Assembly: GCA_004299095.1 (NCBI GenBank)
Contig: SCQQ01000066.1
Span: forward strand, 1 to 56,300
Length of the DNA: 56,300 nt
Origin: Burkholderiaceae bacterium
GTDB lineage: Bacteria > Pseudomonadota > Gammaproteobacteria > Burkholderiales > Burkholderiaceae_C
Direction: 5' to 3'
Position numbers and translations under genes: made by a program
In this document: positions 8,540 through 18,414 of the stretch, piece after piece
How the letters are laid out: each line of letters starts with the position of its first letter
How positions within the stretch are numbered: position 1 is the stretch's first letter
The notes under the pieces: model-generated
The model's input: only the letters and a program-made list of their open reading frames with translations
Told to the model about the DNA's origin: nothing
Database searches by the model: none

Positions 8540-9690
8540 CTGGAAGATCGCTCAATATCACAAGAGGCTGCGCTACTCGTAGTGGATCCGCCGATATGCG
8601 ACGTACCGCCGGAGTCCGGTGCAGCGCCGCTTTATGCGCGAGTTGCGGCTCGTGGGTATCGGATTGCCGTTCCGTGGCATCGTCAGCGCACTTCCGAGAG
8701 CGCGGGCTGACGCTGGTTGAGTTGCTGGTCGCCATGTTGATCGGGCTGTTCCTGATCGTCGGCATGGGCAGCATCTTCCTCATGAACCAGCAGACGTATC
8801 GCACCAGCAGCGCGCTTGCCAATGTGGAGGACGGTTCGCGCATCGCATTCGAATTGATGGCGCGCGACATCCGCAGCGCCGGCTCCACCGGTTGCGACAG
8901 TACCAGCGGGCGCGTTGCCAACGTGCTGAACGATCAGTCCATCGATTGGTGGGCCAATTGGAACAACGCGCTTCGTGGTTATGGTGGAAGCCAGGCCGAT
9001 CCTGCGGTGGCGACTGGCAGCGGCGTAGGCCAACGGGTGGCAAACACCGATTCAATCGAAATCGTCGGCGCCGGTAATTCGCTCGCCTCGATAGCCAAGC
9101 ACGACCCGAATGCAGCCAGCATGCAGCTGAATGCAGTGACCCCGGCTTTATATCCGGGCGCCATTATCGTCATCTGCTCGCCCGATCATGCAGCGATCAC
9201 CCAAGTCTCAAGCTACAACAGTTCCAATGTCACACTGGTTCACAACACCGGAAATACCTTTTCTCCGGGTAATTGTTCCAAGGGCCTGGGGTATCCGACG
9301 GATTGCACCACCACCAACGGCAATTCGTATGCATTCACACCGAATTCCAGCATATCCATGCTGTCCGCGACCGATTGGTATATCGGCAACAACCCTGTCG
9401 GCGGCCGTTCGCTTTATCGCATTGCTCTGGCGCAAATTACGAGTGGCGGAACGGGAATGGCGGCCCAGGCGCAAGAGATCGTGCGCAATGTGACTGATAT
9501 GCAAATCACGTATTTGCAGAGGCCCAATACTTCATTCATTGACGCGAGCGCCGTGACCGATTGGGGGCCGGTGATCGCAGCGCACGTGCAGCTTCAGGTG
9601 GAAAGCGGCCCCAATACCAGCACGAATGGCAATCAGCCGATCATTCGGACTTTCGAGGCCACGACCACCGTACGCAACCGGACGAATTGA
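8536..9690 (+). CDS. pilW: Type IV pilus minor pilin PilW
   Basis: The 384-residue reading starts at the ATG overlapping the pilV stop (ATGA). The prepilin motif R-E-R-G-L-T-L-V-E-L-L-V-A-M-L-I lies near residue 57, with Glu5 present and the typical PilW helix M-L-I-G-L-F-L-I-V-G-M-G. From this start the leader would be some 57 residues, Arg/Ser-rich and with five cysteines, which is odd for a prepilin. A GTG at 8674 would give an eleven-residue leader of normal kind and a 338-residue protein, so the true start is uncertain. The C-terminal part contains D-M-Q-I-T-Y-L-Q-R-P, as in other PilW proteins. PilW is a minor pilin of the PilY1-bearing priming complex. Confidence 0.85.
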   Translation: MTGRSLNITRGCATRSGSADMRRTAGVRCSAALCASCGSWVSDCRSVASSAHFRERGLTLVELLVAMLIGLFLIVGMGSIFLMNQQTYRTSSALANVEDGSRIAFELMARDIRSAGSTGCDSTSGRVANVLNDQSIDWWANWNNALRGYGGSQADPAVATGSGVGQRVANTDSIEIVGAGNSLASIAKHDPNAASMQLNAVTPALYPGAIIVICSPDHAAITQVSSYNSSNVTLVHNTGNTFSPGNCSKGLGYPTDCTTTNGNSYAFTPNSSISMLSATDWYIGNNPVGGRSLYRIALAQITSGGTGMAAQAQEIVRNVTDMQITYLQRPNTSFIDASAVTDWGPVIAAHVQLQVESGPNTSTNGNQPIIRTFEATTTVRNRTN

Positions 9691-9691
9691 C

Positions 9692-10312
9692 ATGAACTCA
9701 GCCATTCACCCTGACCGTCGCGCATATATTCGTGCGGCGCGAAGGCAACGGCGCCATCAGCGCGGCGCCGCCCTGATCGTCGCATTGGTTTTGCTGGTCG
9801 TGGTGGCTTTCGTTGGTTTCGCGGGAATCAGCCTGTCGATATTGCAAAACAAGGCTACTTCCAATCAGTACGGGCGGCAGGTCGCCTTCCAAAACGCCGA
9901 AGCGGCAATGCGCTCAGCCGCAGCGTTGATACCGAGCAACCCAGCCATAGTAGCTCGTGACTGCCAACTCGTAGGTATCGTCTGTGGCACGAATCCATTC
10001 ACTGACTCAACCCTGCCAGCGGGTTCGGTCCACGGGGTTCAGGCTACCAACCCTGTTGCAGGCGCCGGTTTCACCGTGAGCACGCTGGCGCCTATGCAAC
10101 CTCAATTCGTGGTTGAAAGCCTTGGTAATTGGGCCAATTCGCAAGGCAGTGCGAATTTCACGAATACTGCGAATGCCAGAAATTATGGCGTTCAGGGGTC
10201 GACAACGACGGCGGCTTACTACCGAATCACAGCGCGCAGTTGTGATCCCACAAATTCGCTTTGCGCAGGCGCAGCACTGGTGGTACTCCAGGCGGTCATC
10301 AAGCGTGGATAA
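9692..10312 (+). CDS. pilX: Type IV pilus minor pilin PilX
   Basis: The 206-residue product has an arginine-rich leader of about 28 residues ending R-R-H-Q-R-G, then A-A-L-I-V-A-L-V-L-L-V-V-V, the long hydrophobic helix of PilX proteins. As usual for PilX, there is no Glu at mature position 5. A second conserved landmark is Q-V-A-F-Q-N-A-E-A-A-M-R-S-A near residue 65. Late cysteines (S-C-D-P-T-N-S-L-C-A) may form a disulfide. PilX is thought to connect PilY1 to the minor-pilin complex at the pilus tip. The ATG lies two bases after the pilW stop, with no separate promoter apparent. Confidence 0.88.
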   Translation: MNSAIHPDRRAYIRAARRQRRHQRGAALIVALVLLVVVAFVGFAGISLSILQNKATSNQYGRQVAFQNAEAAMRSAAALIPSNPAIVARDCQLVGIVCGTNPFTDSTLPAGSVHGVQATNPVAGAGFTVSTLAPMQPQFVVESLGNWANSQGSANFTNTANARNYGVQGSTTTAAYYRITARSCDPTNSLCAGAALVVLQAVIKRG

Positions 10313-10373
10313 AGAGCCGAGTTTGCGCCACCGTACTTTCATACGATAAGTGCTTTGCGAGGAGAAACAGAAC

Positions 10374-13300
10374 GTGAAACGCGTAATTCATCTGTTCGAT
10401 CGGGTCGGCGGCGGACACGCTCGCAAAATCCTTTTTGTCTTGGTGATCGGGTTTGCAGAGCTGCTGGGGCCAATGGTTGGTGCTGCACAAACGGCACCGA
10501 CTATTGCACAACAACCGTTGATCCAGCAACCGGTTGTCCCTCCAAACATCATGTTGATGCTGGACGATTCAGGTTCCATGACATGGGACATCATGCCGGA
10601 TTGGAGTTATTTGCCGGCGCCGAATTGGGCCACTTTGCAAAACAATTGGAATGAGTTTGATAACAACTCCGTATTGCCATTAATCAATTCAAATATAAAT
10701 GGAGTTTACTACAATCCCACTGTGACTTATGCGGCCCCGCCTAGCGCTGGCGGTGGGAGCTATGCTCAATCCAGTTTCAGCAACGCACCGATCAATGGAT
10801 TTATCACAAATGGCTCGTCAGTAGATTTGAGTTCGTACCGTGGGATATATGATTCTAACGATACGTCTTACATGGCTTCGTCGGTACAGTATTCGATTTC
10901 TGTTCCGATTATCGGCGCTACCGCGTACACACCGGGTAATTGCCCGGTCAACGCAAATGCCGGCAATTCCAGCAAGTATCCGGGGTATTGTTGGTCCAAT
11001 ATCTTACCCGCGAAAACCGCATTCTTCGATACAACGAATGACGCTTATTATTCGAGATGCAATAGTGTGAGTGACGTTTATAACGCCGGGAACAATAGTT
11101 GCACGCCCGGAATATCGTTTTTCACCTACGCGACGACGGATTCAACAGGTGCTTTCACGAGATATTATGTATCTGAAAACTTAGGGGATTGTGCCAGCGC
11201 TGGCTTGACGAGCAATTGCGTCGCTGCATCAGATGCGAGCGGCGCGGCGGCGCCTGCCGGCGTTGCCGCGGGAGCCAACATAGCCAACTGGTTCTCGTAT
11301 TACCACACGCGGATCCTGGCGGCCAAGAGTGGATTGATGGCGGGCTTTGCAAATCTCCCGACGACTTTTCGATTTGGATTTGGATCAATCAATAACGCTA
11401 ACAGTAGCGGCCAAATGTTGCCGAACCGCGTGACGAGCGGAAACAACTTGCTCGCGCCAGTCCAAGTTTTTGGCGACGGCAGTGCCGGCACTCAAAAAGC
11501 TGCTTTTTGGAATTGGGTGGCAACTATCGACCCATTGGGTGGTACGCCGCTACTTCTGGGACTGCAATCGGTCGGAATGTACTATCAGACCAGTCAGCCA
11601 TGGCAGACCATGCAGGGCGATCCGACGAGCAGCACAAACGCACCCCTTGCTTGTCGCGCGTCCTATGCCATTCTCACGACCGATGGCTTCTGGAACGGGA
11701 GTACCCCTGCTGGCGTCGGGAACGCCGATGGTACGGCCGGCCCAACGATAACTGGGCCGAACGTCGCTCCCTACACGTATACGCCTGCCGCACCATTTTC
11801 CGGCGGCGATCCATCGCCCAGCACGACCCCATCGCTGGCCGACGTGGCGATGCAGTACTGGGAAACGGATCTCCAGCCGACCATGGCAAACGAAGTGCCG
11901 CCCAGCTCCGGAGACCCAGCGTTTTGGCAGCACATGACGACGTTCACCATGGGAATGGGGTTCGACCCGGTTGGAATCAGTCCTGTCGGAACGTCGACAG
12001 ACAGCATATTCAACTGGGCCCACGGCGGCACGCCGATCAGCAACTTCAGTTGGCCTCAGCCTGCGTCGAACTCAGAGAACAACATTGCTGACCTGGTGCA
12101 CGCGGCAGTAAACGGGCACGGTGCCTATTTTTCGGCCAAGAACCCCCAGGCCTTTTCTTCCGGCATCAAAGAAGCGGTGAAACGTATCGAGGAGCGCGTC
12201 GGCACGGGCGCGAGCCTTGCCGCCAACTCAACGCAGCTCAACACTGGAACTGTGGTTTATCAAGCCAACTACTACACCGGGAAATGGAAGGGTGACTTGA
12301 AAGCGCTGTCCGTCAATTCGGTGACCGGTAGCATTGCCGCGGCGCCGACTTGGCAGGCGGCAAATCTGATGCCATCTGCCGCCAGTCGCACCATCGAGAC
12401 ATGGAATGGCACGGGTTTTGTTTCGTTTGCGAACGACAGCACTGGGACGCCGCCGGTGCTGTCCAGCGCGCAGTCGGCGGCGCTGGGTGGCGGCAGCAGC
12501 GGCAGCGCGGCAGCGGAGGCTGCGCTGGTCAACTATTTGCGCGGCGATCCCTCACAGGAGCAGCGCAACGGCGGCGCTTTCCGCAATCGGGACACGGCGC
12601 TGGGTGACGTCGTGAATTCGCAGCCGGTTTATTCCGGGAAGCCCGATGTGAACGAGTTTTCCAATCAAACCTTTTTTGGATCCGACTCGTTCATGGCATG
12701 GGCCGCCGGTCCGGTCACCGGTGGCGATAGCCCGGCATCCACGCGACAACCGCTGATCTTCGTGGCTGCGAACGACGGCATGCTTCACGGTTTCAATGCG
12801 ACAACCGGCACGGAGGTTTACGCGTATCTGCCCGGCGCGGTGATCACTGCGGGGCTCAACAACTTGTCTGACCCTACTTACGGCGGCACGGGCCCGGCGC
12901 ACCAGTATTACAACGACGGTCAGCTCACCATTGCTGACGCTTATCTGCCCACACTGGCGCAAGTGAACGGCTCTTCGTGGCACACCATATTGGTGGGCAC
13001 CACTGGTCGGGGACTGGCCATGGCGGTCTACGCGCTCGATGTGACGGACCCGACCAACATCCAGCCGCTTTGGGAGCGTTCGGCTGGCGACACCTTGCCC
13101 GGCAGCAATTACATCGGGCAAATGGTCGGCAAGCCGGTGATCGCGCAGACCAACAGCGTCACCACCGGTTCCACGTGGTCGGTGCTCATGGGCAACGGGT
13201 ACAACAGTGCTGTCGGTGTTTCCGCGCTGCTGCAGTTCAATCTCGCGACCGGCACCCTGTCCGTTCATCCGACTGATGGCGCCACGGGCAACGGACTCTC

Positions 13301-14213
13301 GGGCCCGGTGACGTGGATGGACACTCCCGCCAATGGCGTGAGCGACGTTGCCTACGCCGGCGACCTGCTCGGTCGGGTCTGGTCATTCAATTTGAACGAC
13401 ACGACCGGCGCCAATCCCAGCCTGACCAGCACCGGCACGCTGCTATTCACGACGCAGGCGACCGAACCGGGTGGCGCGAACCAGCCAATCACCGCTGGGC
13501 TGTTGGCGGGCATGGGCCCGGCCGGTAACGTGTGGGTGTTCTTTGGCACCGGTGAGTATCTCAATAGCAACGATTTGAAGGATCTCAGTACACAGAGTTG
13601 GTACGGCCTTATGGCGAGGCAATGCACGATCAAGAAAAACGTGACGACCTGTGCGCCGCTATCCGCCCCCATCACTTTGTCGCAATTGGTGCAACGGACC
13701 ATTACCACACAGACCTCGGGTAGTGGCGGTTCGTTGTCGGCGCGTACGGTATCGGCTGCGACGACAAACGACATGAGTGGCAAATTGGGCTGGTATCTGA
13801 ATTTGCTTCAACCGAGCGCAGCAGGTACGCCCAACCAGGGCGAGCGCATGGTTGACGTCAACCAGTTCCAGGGCAGCCTGCTGGTCGGCGTGACACGCAT
13901 TCCGCCGACGTCGTCGAGCGATCCTTGTCAGCCGTCTGGCAACGGTTGGATCATGGCGCTCGACGCCTTCAGCGGCACTGCGCCACAGAGCAACTTCTTC
14001 GACGTGAACCGCGACGGCTACATCGACGCTTCAGATAGCGTGGGAGGCAATGTGGCTGCGGGCATTGGTTTCAGCTCATTGCCCAACGCGCCCATCTTTG
14101 TCAGCAACGTAATGGAAGTGAGCTTTGACAACGGCACGACCACCAGCGTCGGGACGGGAACTACGGCGGGGGCGATGCAGCGCGTTGATTGGCGCGAGCT
14201 GACTGGCCAATGA
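10374..14213 (+). CDS. pilY1: Type IV pilus tip adhesin PilY1
   Basis: The GTG at 10374, eight bases after gcgaggag, gives 1279 residues. A signal peptide is followed near residue 62 by L-M-L-D-D-S-G-S-M-T-W, the metal-ion-dependent adhesion motif of a von Willebrand A-like domain. The C-terminal half begins near residue 740 (F-R-N-R-D-T-A-L-G-D-V-V-N-S-Q-P-V-Y) and shows the PilY1 beta-propeller repeats, such as L-I-F-V-A-A-N-D-G-M-L-H-G-F-N-A-T-T-G. Near residue 1210, D-V-N-R-D-G-Y-I-D is an EF-hand-like calcium loop, the site whose calcium binding controls pilus extension and retraction in Pseudomonas. Located between pilX and pilE, it is the tip adhesin and mechanosensor of the pilus. The 5' third has visibly more A and T than its neighbours, as expected of a variable tip domain. 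Confidence 0.95.
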   Translation: MKRVIHLFDRVGGGHARKILFVLVIGFAELLGPMVGAAQTAPTIAQQPLIQQPVVPPNIMLMLDDSGSMTWDIMPDWSYLPAPNWATLQNNWNEFDNNSVLPLINSNINGVYYNPTVTYAAPPSAGGGSYAQSSFSNAPINGFITNGSSVDLSSYRGIYDSNDTSYMASSVQYSISVPIIGATAYTPGNCPVNANAGNSSKYPGYCWSNILPAKTAFFDTTNDAYYSRCNSVSDVYNAGNNSCTPGISFFTYATTDSTGAFTRYYVSENLGDCASAGLTSNCVAASDASGAAAPAGVAAGANIANWFSYYHTRILAAKSGLMAGFANLPTTFRFGFGSINNANSSGQMLPNRVTSGNNLLAPVQVFGDGSAGTQKAAFWNWVATIDPLGGTPLLLGLQSVGMYYQTSQPWQTMQGDPTSSTNAPLACRASYAILTTDGFWNGSTPAGVGNADGTAGPTITGPNVAPYTYTPAAPFSGGDPSPSTTPSLADVAMQYWETDLQPTMANEVPPSSGDPAFWQHMTTFTMGMGFDPVGISPVGTSTDSIFNWAHGGTPISNFSWPQPASNSENNIADLVHAAVNGHGAYFSAKNPQAFSSGIKEAVKRIEERVGTGASLAANSTQLNTGTVVYQANYYTGKWKGDLKALSVNSVTGSIAAAPTWQAANLMPSAASRTIETWNGTGFVSFANDSTGTPPVLSSAQSAALGGGSSGSAAAEAALVNYLRGDPSQEQRNGGAFRNRDTALGDVVNSQPVYSGKPDVNEFSNQTFFGSDSFMAWAAGPVTGGDSPASTRQPLIFVAANDGMLHGFNATTGTEVYAYLPGAVITAGLNNLSDPTYGGTGPAHQYYNDGQLTIADAYLPTLAQVNGSSWHTILVGTTGRGLAMAVYALDVTDPTNIQPLWERSAGDTLPGSNYIGQMVGKPVIAQTNSVTTGSTWSVLMGNGYNSAVGVSALLQFNLATGTLSVHPTDGATGNGLSGPVTWMDTPANGVSDVAYAGDLLGRVWSFNLNDTTGANPSLTSTGTLLFTTQATEPGGANQPITAGLLAGMGPAGNVWVFFGTGEYLNSNDLKDLSTQSWYGLMARQCTIKKNVTTCAPLSAPITLSQLVQRTITTQTSGSGGSLSARTVSAATTNDMSGKLGWYLNLLQPSAAGTPNQGERMVDVNQFQGSLLVGVTRIPPTSSSDPCQPSGNGWIMALDAFSGTAPQSNFFDVNRDGYIDASDSVGGNVAAGIGFSSLPNAPIFVSNVMEVSFDNGTTTSVGTGTTAGAMQRVDWRELTGQ

Positions 14214-14238
14214 ATGACGGACAAACGAGAGGGAAGCC

Positions 14239-14742
14239 ATGGACAGAAACGCATTGGTTGAGGGATTCAGACCACTTGGAGCGGATCGCAGACGTTCCTG
14301 CCGCGGCTTCACATTGATCGAATTGATGGTCGCCGTTGCGGTTGTCGCCATCCTCGCAGCGATCGCTTATCCGTCCTACACCCGCCAGATCGTGAAATCG
14401 CGTCGGACCGCCGCCTCCGGATGTCTCATGCAGTACGCGAACTACATGGAACGCTACTACACGACCAATCTGCGCTACGACAAAGCTGCCGATGGCACCA
14501 CTGCAAATGCACTCCCGGCACTCGACTGCGCAAGCAGCTCCCAAACAGGCCCGTATTACGGGTACCAGTTTTCGACCGGCTCGGTTCCGACGCGCACGAC
14601 GTACAACATTTGGGCCACCCCCAAGGGCGTTCAGGCCACGAGTGACGCCGCGTGTGGCACGTTGGCGATTGATCAGACCGGCCAGCGTTATTACCAGTCG
14701 ACATCCAGCGACGCCGCGGGGCTTTCTGCGTGTTGGAAATAG
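14239..14742 (+). CDS. pilE: Type IV pilus minor pilin PilE
   Basis: A 167-residue prepilin. The leader is 23 residues long and basic, with cleavage expected at R-G-F-T-L-I-E-L-M-V-A-V-A-V-V. Glu5 is present, followed by the pilin helix ending A-Y-P-S-Y-T-R-Q-I-V-K-S-R-R-T-A, a very typical PilE-like minor pilin segment. A Cys pair (A-L-D-C-A-S and the final S-A-C-W-K) could form the D-region disulfide. A good ribosome binding site (gagggaag) precedes the ATG. The gene closes the fimT-pilV-pilW-pilX-pilY1-pilE cluster. The pilus motor, secretin and major pilin genes are not in the window. Confidence 0.92.
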   Translation: MDRNALVEGFRPLGADRRRSCRGFTLIELMVAVAVVAILAAIAYPSYTRQIVKSRRTAASGCLMQYANYMERYYTTNLRYDKAADGTTANALPALDCASSSQTGPYYGYQFSTGSVPTRTTYNIWATPKGVQATSDAACGTLAIDQTGQRYYQSTSSDAAGLSACWK

Positions 14743-15022
14743 CTTTGAGTGTTTACCTGACCGACCGCCCTGATATGCGGGGCTGAGTCATTCCGAACAG
14801 TGTGGTGGCTGTGCATGATTCATCGGGACGGGCGCTAGGTAATCGTTCAGCGCCATCGGGATCGATCGCGGCCCCATATTTCAGCGTCTCTTGAGGTCAT
14901 CTGCGACGGCATCCCCGACGACGGCGAATCGTTGCCTGTTCATGAGGTAGCCACTTTACAAACACCGGCCCCGCAGCGAAGGCCTCCCTTGCGCAGCACC
15001 GACCGAGGGCGCCCGTCCGGTT

Positions 15023-16018
15023 TCAGTAGTTGACGGTCACTGTCACGGTATCGCTGTACGTGCCCGGTTGATAGTCGGCCGAAGGAGCGCGCGCGTAAAC
15101 AGGTATCGACTGCGCGGCACCCGTGCCCGTCCCGGCCTTTCCGTTCCCGGCACTGGCTGCGGTTGCGGTGTTGCCCCAAATTGTCGTAAGCCCCGCGTCT
15201 TGGTAAAGCTGATAGGGCACCGGGACAGAGCTGCCGTAGGTCATAGTGCCGGCGCCCGTAGTGCTGCCGTTTGACGGGCTCAGACCGATGTAATACGCGG
15301 TGCCGGTGGGACAAGTGACGCTGATGTTGTTGTTTCCCGAGATGTTGACCGCGGTCGCGGGGACTGTACCGAGGTTGATGTCGGACGCCGGCCCGGCGGT
15401 GACGGTACAAGAGTTGCTGACGCCAGCGGTTACCTGGAAAGCGGCGAAATTGCTGCCGCTTGTGGTGCCGCCGCTGCAGTTTGCTGGAAAGTTGTTGCCA
15501 CCTTCCACGACATTCAGTGTGTTATTGGTCAAAGTTTCTTGATAGTTGCCGGGGGCCGCTGTTGTCTGACCCGAGGGCACCCGACCATAGAGCGTCGCAC
15601 TACCCGAGAAGGTCGCACTGGCTGGCACCGTGACTTGGACGGACAACGCTTGAGGTGGCGAATTGTTGAAGCTGCTGCCCCACGGTGTTGTGAAGGCTGC
15701 ATCCTGATAAAGCTGGAACTGCAGATACTGACCGGCTCCAGCGATTGTCCGGCGGTTGGTTTGGTCCAAGTCTTGCGGGCCTGTGCCAATGGCGAAGCAG
15801 GCTGCAATTTGGTGGGGCGCGTTGCTGCCGTTCGTGCACGTGTAGCTGAGCGTGGCGTTCGCAGTCGTCAAACTGGATTGCGGGTTGACGCTTCCGAAAG
15901 CGAGATTGGTCATCGTTGCGGTGCAAGTGACCGGCCCGGCCTGCGCTGGGGCGGCCAAAAAGAGTGTGCAGTCGACCAGCAAGATCGCCCACAAACACTG
16001 CCGGATAAATCGAGTCAT
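15023..16018 (-). CDS. Spore coat U-domain pilus tip protein (CsuE-like)
   Basis: The 331-residue product has a signal peptide ending A-P-A-Q-A and two consecutive spore-coat-protein-U (SCPU) domains. The first begins C-T-A-T-M-T-N-L-A-F-G-S-V-N-P and the second C-T-V-T-A-G-P-A-S-D-I-N-L-G-T-V. It ends in the family's C-terminal strand, Y-S-D-T-V-T-V-T-V-N-Y. Two-domain SCPU proteins at the end of archaic chaperone-usher operons (CsuE of Acinetobacter) are the tip adhesins. The second domain supplies the pilin fold with its donor-strand acceptor groove and the first the adhesive part. The ATG overlaps the usher stop by four bases, which puts it in the same operon. Conserved cysteines are present in both domains. 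Confidence 0.88.
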   Translation of the reverse strand: MTRFIRQCLWAILLVDCTLFLAAPAQAGPVTCTATMTNLAFGSVNPQSSLTTANATLSYTCTNGSNAPHQIAACFAIGTGPQDLDQTNRRTIAGAGQYLQFQLYQDAAFTTPWGSSFNNSPPQALSVQVTVPASATFSGSATLYGRVPSGQTTAAPGNYQETLTNNTLNVVEGGNNFPANCSGGTTSGSNFAAFQVTAGVSNSCTVTAGPASDINLGTVPATAVNISGNNNISVTCPTGTAYYIGLSPSNGSTTGAGTMTYGSSVPVPYQLYQDAGLTTIWGNTATAASAGNGKAGTGTGAAQSIPVYARAPSADYQPGTYSDTVTVTVNY

Positions 16019-18414
16019 GGTCTTACCTCCTGGGCGCATGTGATCGGCCCGACTTGCGGGATCGCTCCGTCCGCCGCCTTGTGATAGTCGAATTGCGCGC
16101 CGCACGCGCCGGCCGGCGTCTGCACCGCGAGCTGGTTGTGGTTCGCCAGCGTATCCAGATACACCTCGCCGTCGTAGCCGACGATGGCCATGCCGGCCGC
16201 GCCATTCACGTGCACCGTGCTGCCGAGCGGCAGCGACTTGCCGGCGTTATCGACCAGCGTCACCAGTGCGGCCTTCACCGGCGTGATGTCGAACTCGACC
16301 AGCGTGCCGGCGCGGTCGCCGGGGGTGGCGATGGCGTTGACGCGGTCGATGCGCAGGTCGGCGGGCAGGTTCATGGTGTCGATCGACAGTTTGTTGTTTT
16401 GGTACGAATTCAGTGGCGTGACGAGCAACTGCCCGTTGGAATTGGTGGTGCCGATCCGATTGTTTTCCAGCAGCACCGGCACGTTTGGTACCCCATCGGT
16501 CGAGACCAGCGCGAAGGAATTGTCGATCTGGCGCGCGGCGAATGGGTGGCCGCCCATGAACACCAGCGCGCCGGCGGCTTCGCCATAGGCGAACGTGCTG
16601 CCGCTGGACGAGTTCACGCCGGCGTCGTAGCGGCCGTAGGGGCCGAGGTAGTTGACCTGGCCTTGCGCGTCGTTCTGGCCGTTGCCGCGGCGCGCCGCCG
16701 CGTTCCAGCCCCAGCCACCCTCGGTCGGCGTGGCGCGGCTGGCGCTGGCATACACGGCGTTGCCGGTGTCGTCGTGCTGCAGGCCGACGCTGGCGCTGGT
16801 GCGCGCGTCCAGCGCCCAGGTCAGCGTGGCGAACACGCCGCGCAGGTTGCGGTTCACCAGATCCTGATTCACCGTGACGGAGAGCGTCGCGCTGCGCCCG
16901 AGCGACTTGAACCAGCCGGCCGTCAGGTAACGTGAGGGTGTCTGCTGCGGGTAGCGCACGGTCAGGTAGCTGAGCGAAAAGCTGCCCATCTGCTCGGTGT
17001 TGTAGCCCACCGTGGCGCTGCCGGCGAGGCGCGGCGGCAGGCCGCCATAACGCGCGGCCACGTCCTGGTAGGCACCGGCGGTGCGTGTGGCGTTGAACGC
17101 GACGTTGAAGCGCTCGTTGCTCCAGTTGTAGCCCAGGCCGAATTGCGAGCCCTGCGCGCCCGAGCCGCTCGAACGCGCCAGCGAGCCGGTCAGGATGCCG
17201 CCGGTCTGCCCCAGCAGCCAGGCGCCGCCCACGCCGGCATTGGCCAGCCCGGCCGTGGCTTCGGCGTGCGTTTCGACGGTGAGGCTGTTGCTGAGGCCGT
17301 AGCGCCAGGTGCCGCTCGCCATCGGGTTGTGGCTGTAGTCGTTCGACACCAGGCCGTAGTTCTCGCGTACTTTGCCGAGCTCGACCGACCAGCTCGACAG
17401 GCCCTTTTTCAGCAACTGCTGCGTGCCGTAGAGCGAATAGTTCAACGTGGTGGTTTGGCCGAAGGCGTTGGTCAGCACCACTTGCGCGTTGCCCGCGCCG
17501 CTGATGTTGGGCAGGGTGTTGAGCTGGAACGGGCCCGCCGGCACCTGGCCGTTGTACTGGCGCATGCCGTTCACGTACAGGTCGATTTGCGACGGCAGCG
17601 CGGCCGATCCGAGCAGCGCCGGGATCGGCGTGGTCACGGTGTAGGGCTGCAGCGCGAAGTTGCTGCCGATCTGGATGCCGCCGATGCGGGTGGCGCGCGT
17701 CCACGAGAGCGCATCCGTGATCGTGTCGCCCACGCGCAGCGTGAGCATCTTGTCCGGCCATGACTGGCTCCAGGCAGTGTCCAGCCGCACCGACTGGCGC
17801 TGCCACGCACCGCCATTCGCGCGCGCCTGCTGCGACAGTGCGGTGCTGCTCAGCACACCCCAGGGCCCGAAGCCGCGCAATTCGGTGAAGGCGCTGAGCG
17901 ACGAGGTCCCGCCAGTGCCCTGCGTGCCGTACAGGTCGTAGTTCAGCAGCAGGCCGGGCGAGCTGGTGACTTTGCCCGGCTTGATGCCCGGCACGGCCAG
18001 CGTGGTCTCGGGCAGGTTCAGCAGCGAGAGTGGGGCGGTCAGCGTGACGCGCTGCTCGGCCCGGTCGTATTGCACCTGCAGGCCGGCGATGCTTTGCAGC
18101 CGCACCGGGTCCGGCGTGCCGGCCGGCAGGATGAAGCCCAACTGGCGCAGGGCGGCAGGCGATGCCCAGAGTTCGCCGCCACGATCGCCAAAGTGCGCCA
18201 GGCCGTGCGCGCTGCCATTCAGCGTGAGGTCTAGGTACACGTCCTGCCCGTTCGCGCCCGCCAGGCTGGCGTCGGCCGCACCGGCGATCGGCGCCGTGGC
18301 CGGCTCGGGACCGGCGCCCGCGGCATGCGCAGCGCCGGCCAGCAAGGCCAGTGGCAGCAGCAGGCGCTCAGCGTGCAGGCCCGGCCAGCGCGATGCTTTG
18401 ATTCGTATTGCCAT
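16015..18414 (-). CDS. Outer-membrane usher of archaic chaperone-usher pilus (CsuD-like)
   Basis: The 799-residue product carries a signal peptide ending A-G-A-A-H-A-A-G and then an FimD-type usher. The N-terminal periplasmic domain shows V-Y-L-D-L-T-L-N-G, the beta-barrel starts around N-Y-D-L-Y-G-T-Q-G, and the usher signature S-Q-I-D-L-Y-V-N-G-M-R-Q-Y-N-G-Q-V-P-A-G-P-F lies near residue 280. The C-terminal domains end A-C-G-A-Q-F-D-Y-H-K-A. Ushers recruit chaperone-subunit complexes and secrete the growing fibre through the barrel. Its length and partners (SCPU pilins) place it in the archaic/sigma group rather than the classical type 1 group. The start overlaps the end of the chaperone gene by 47 bases, a sign of tight coupling. 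Confidence 0.93.
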   Translation of the reverse strand: MAIRIKASRWPGLHAERLLLPLALLAGAAHAAGAGPEPATAPIAGAADASLAGANGQDVYLDLTLNGSAHGLAHFGDRGGELWASPAALRQLGFILPAGTPDPVRLQSIAGLQVQYDRAEQRVTLTAPLSLLNLPETTLAVPGIKPGKVTSSPGLLLNYDLYGTQGTGGTSSLSAFTELRGFGPWGVLSSTALSQQARANGGAWQRQSVRLDTAWSQSWPDKMLTLRVGDTITDALSWTRATRIGGIQIGSNFALQPYTVTTPIPALLGSAALPSQIDLYVNGMRQYNGQVPAGPFQLNTLPNISGAGNAQVVLTNAFGQTTTLNYSLYGTQQLLKKGLSSWSVELGKVRENYGLVSNDYSHNPMASGTWRYGLSNSLTVETHAEATAGLANAGVGGAWLLGQTGGILTGSLARSSGSGAQGSQFGLGYNWSNERFNVAFNATRTAGAYQDVAARYGGLPPRLAGSATVGYNTEQMGSFSLSYLTVRYPQQTPSRYLTAGWFKSLGRSATLSVTVNQDLVNRNLRGVFATLTWALDARTSASVGLQHDDTGNAVYASASRATPTEGGWGWNAAARRGNGQNDAQGQVNYLGPYGRYDAGVNSSSGSTFAYGEAAGALVFMGGHPFAARQIDNSFALVSTDGVPNVPVLLENNRIGTTNSNGQLLVTPLNSYQNNKLSIDTMNLPADLRIDRVNAIATPGDRAGTLVEFDITPVKAALVTLVDNAGKSLPLGSTVHVNGAAGMAIVGYDGEVYLDTLANHNQLAVQTPAGACGAQFDYHKAADGAIPQVGPITCAQEVRP

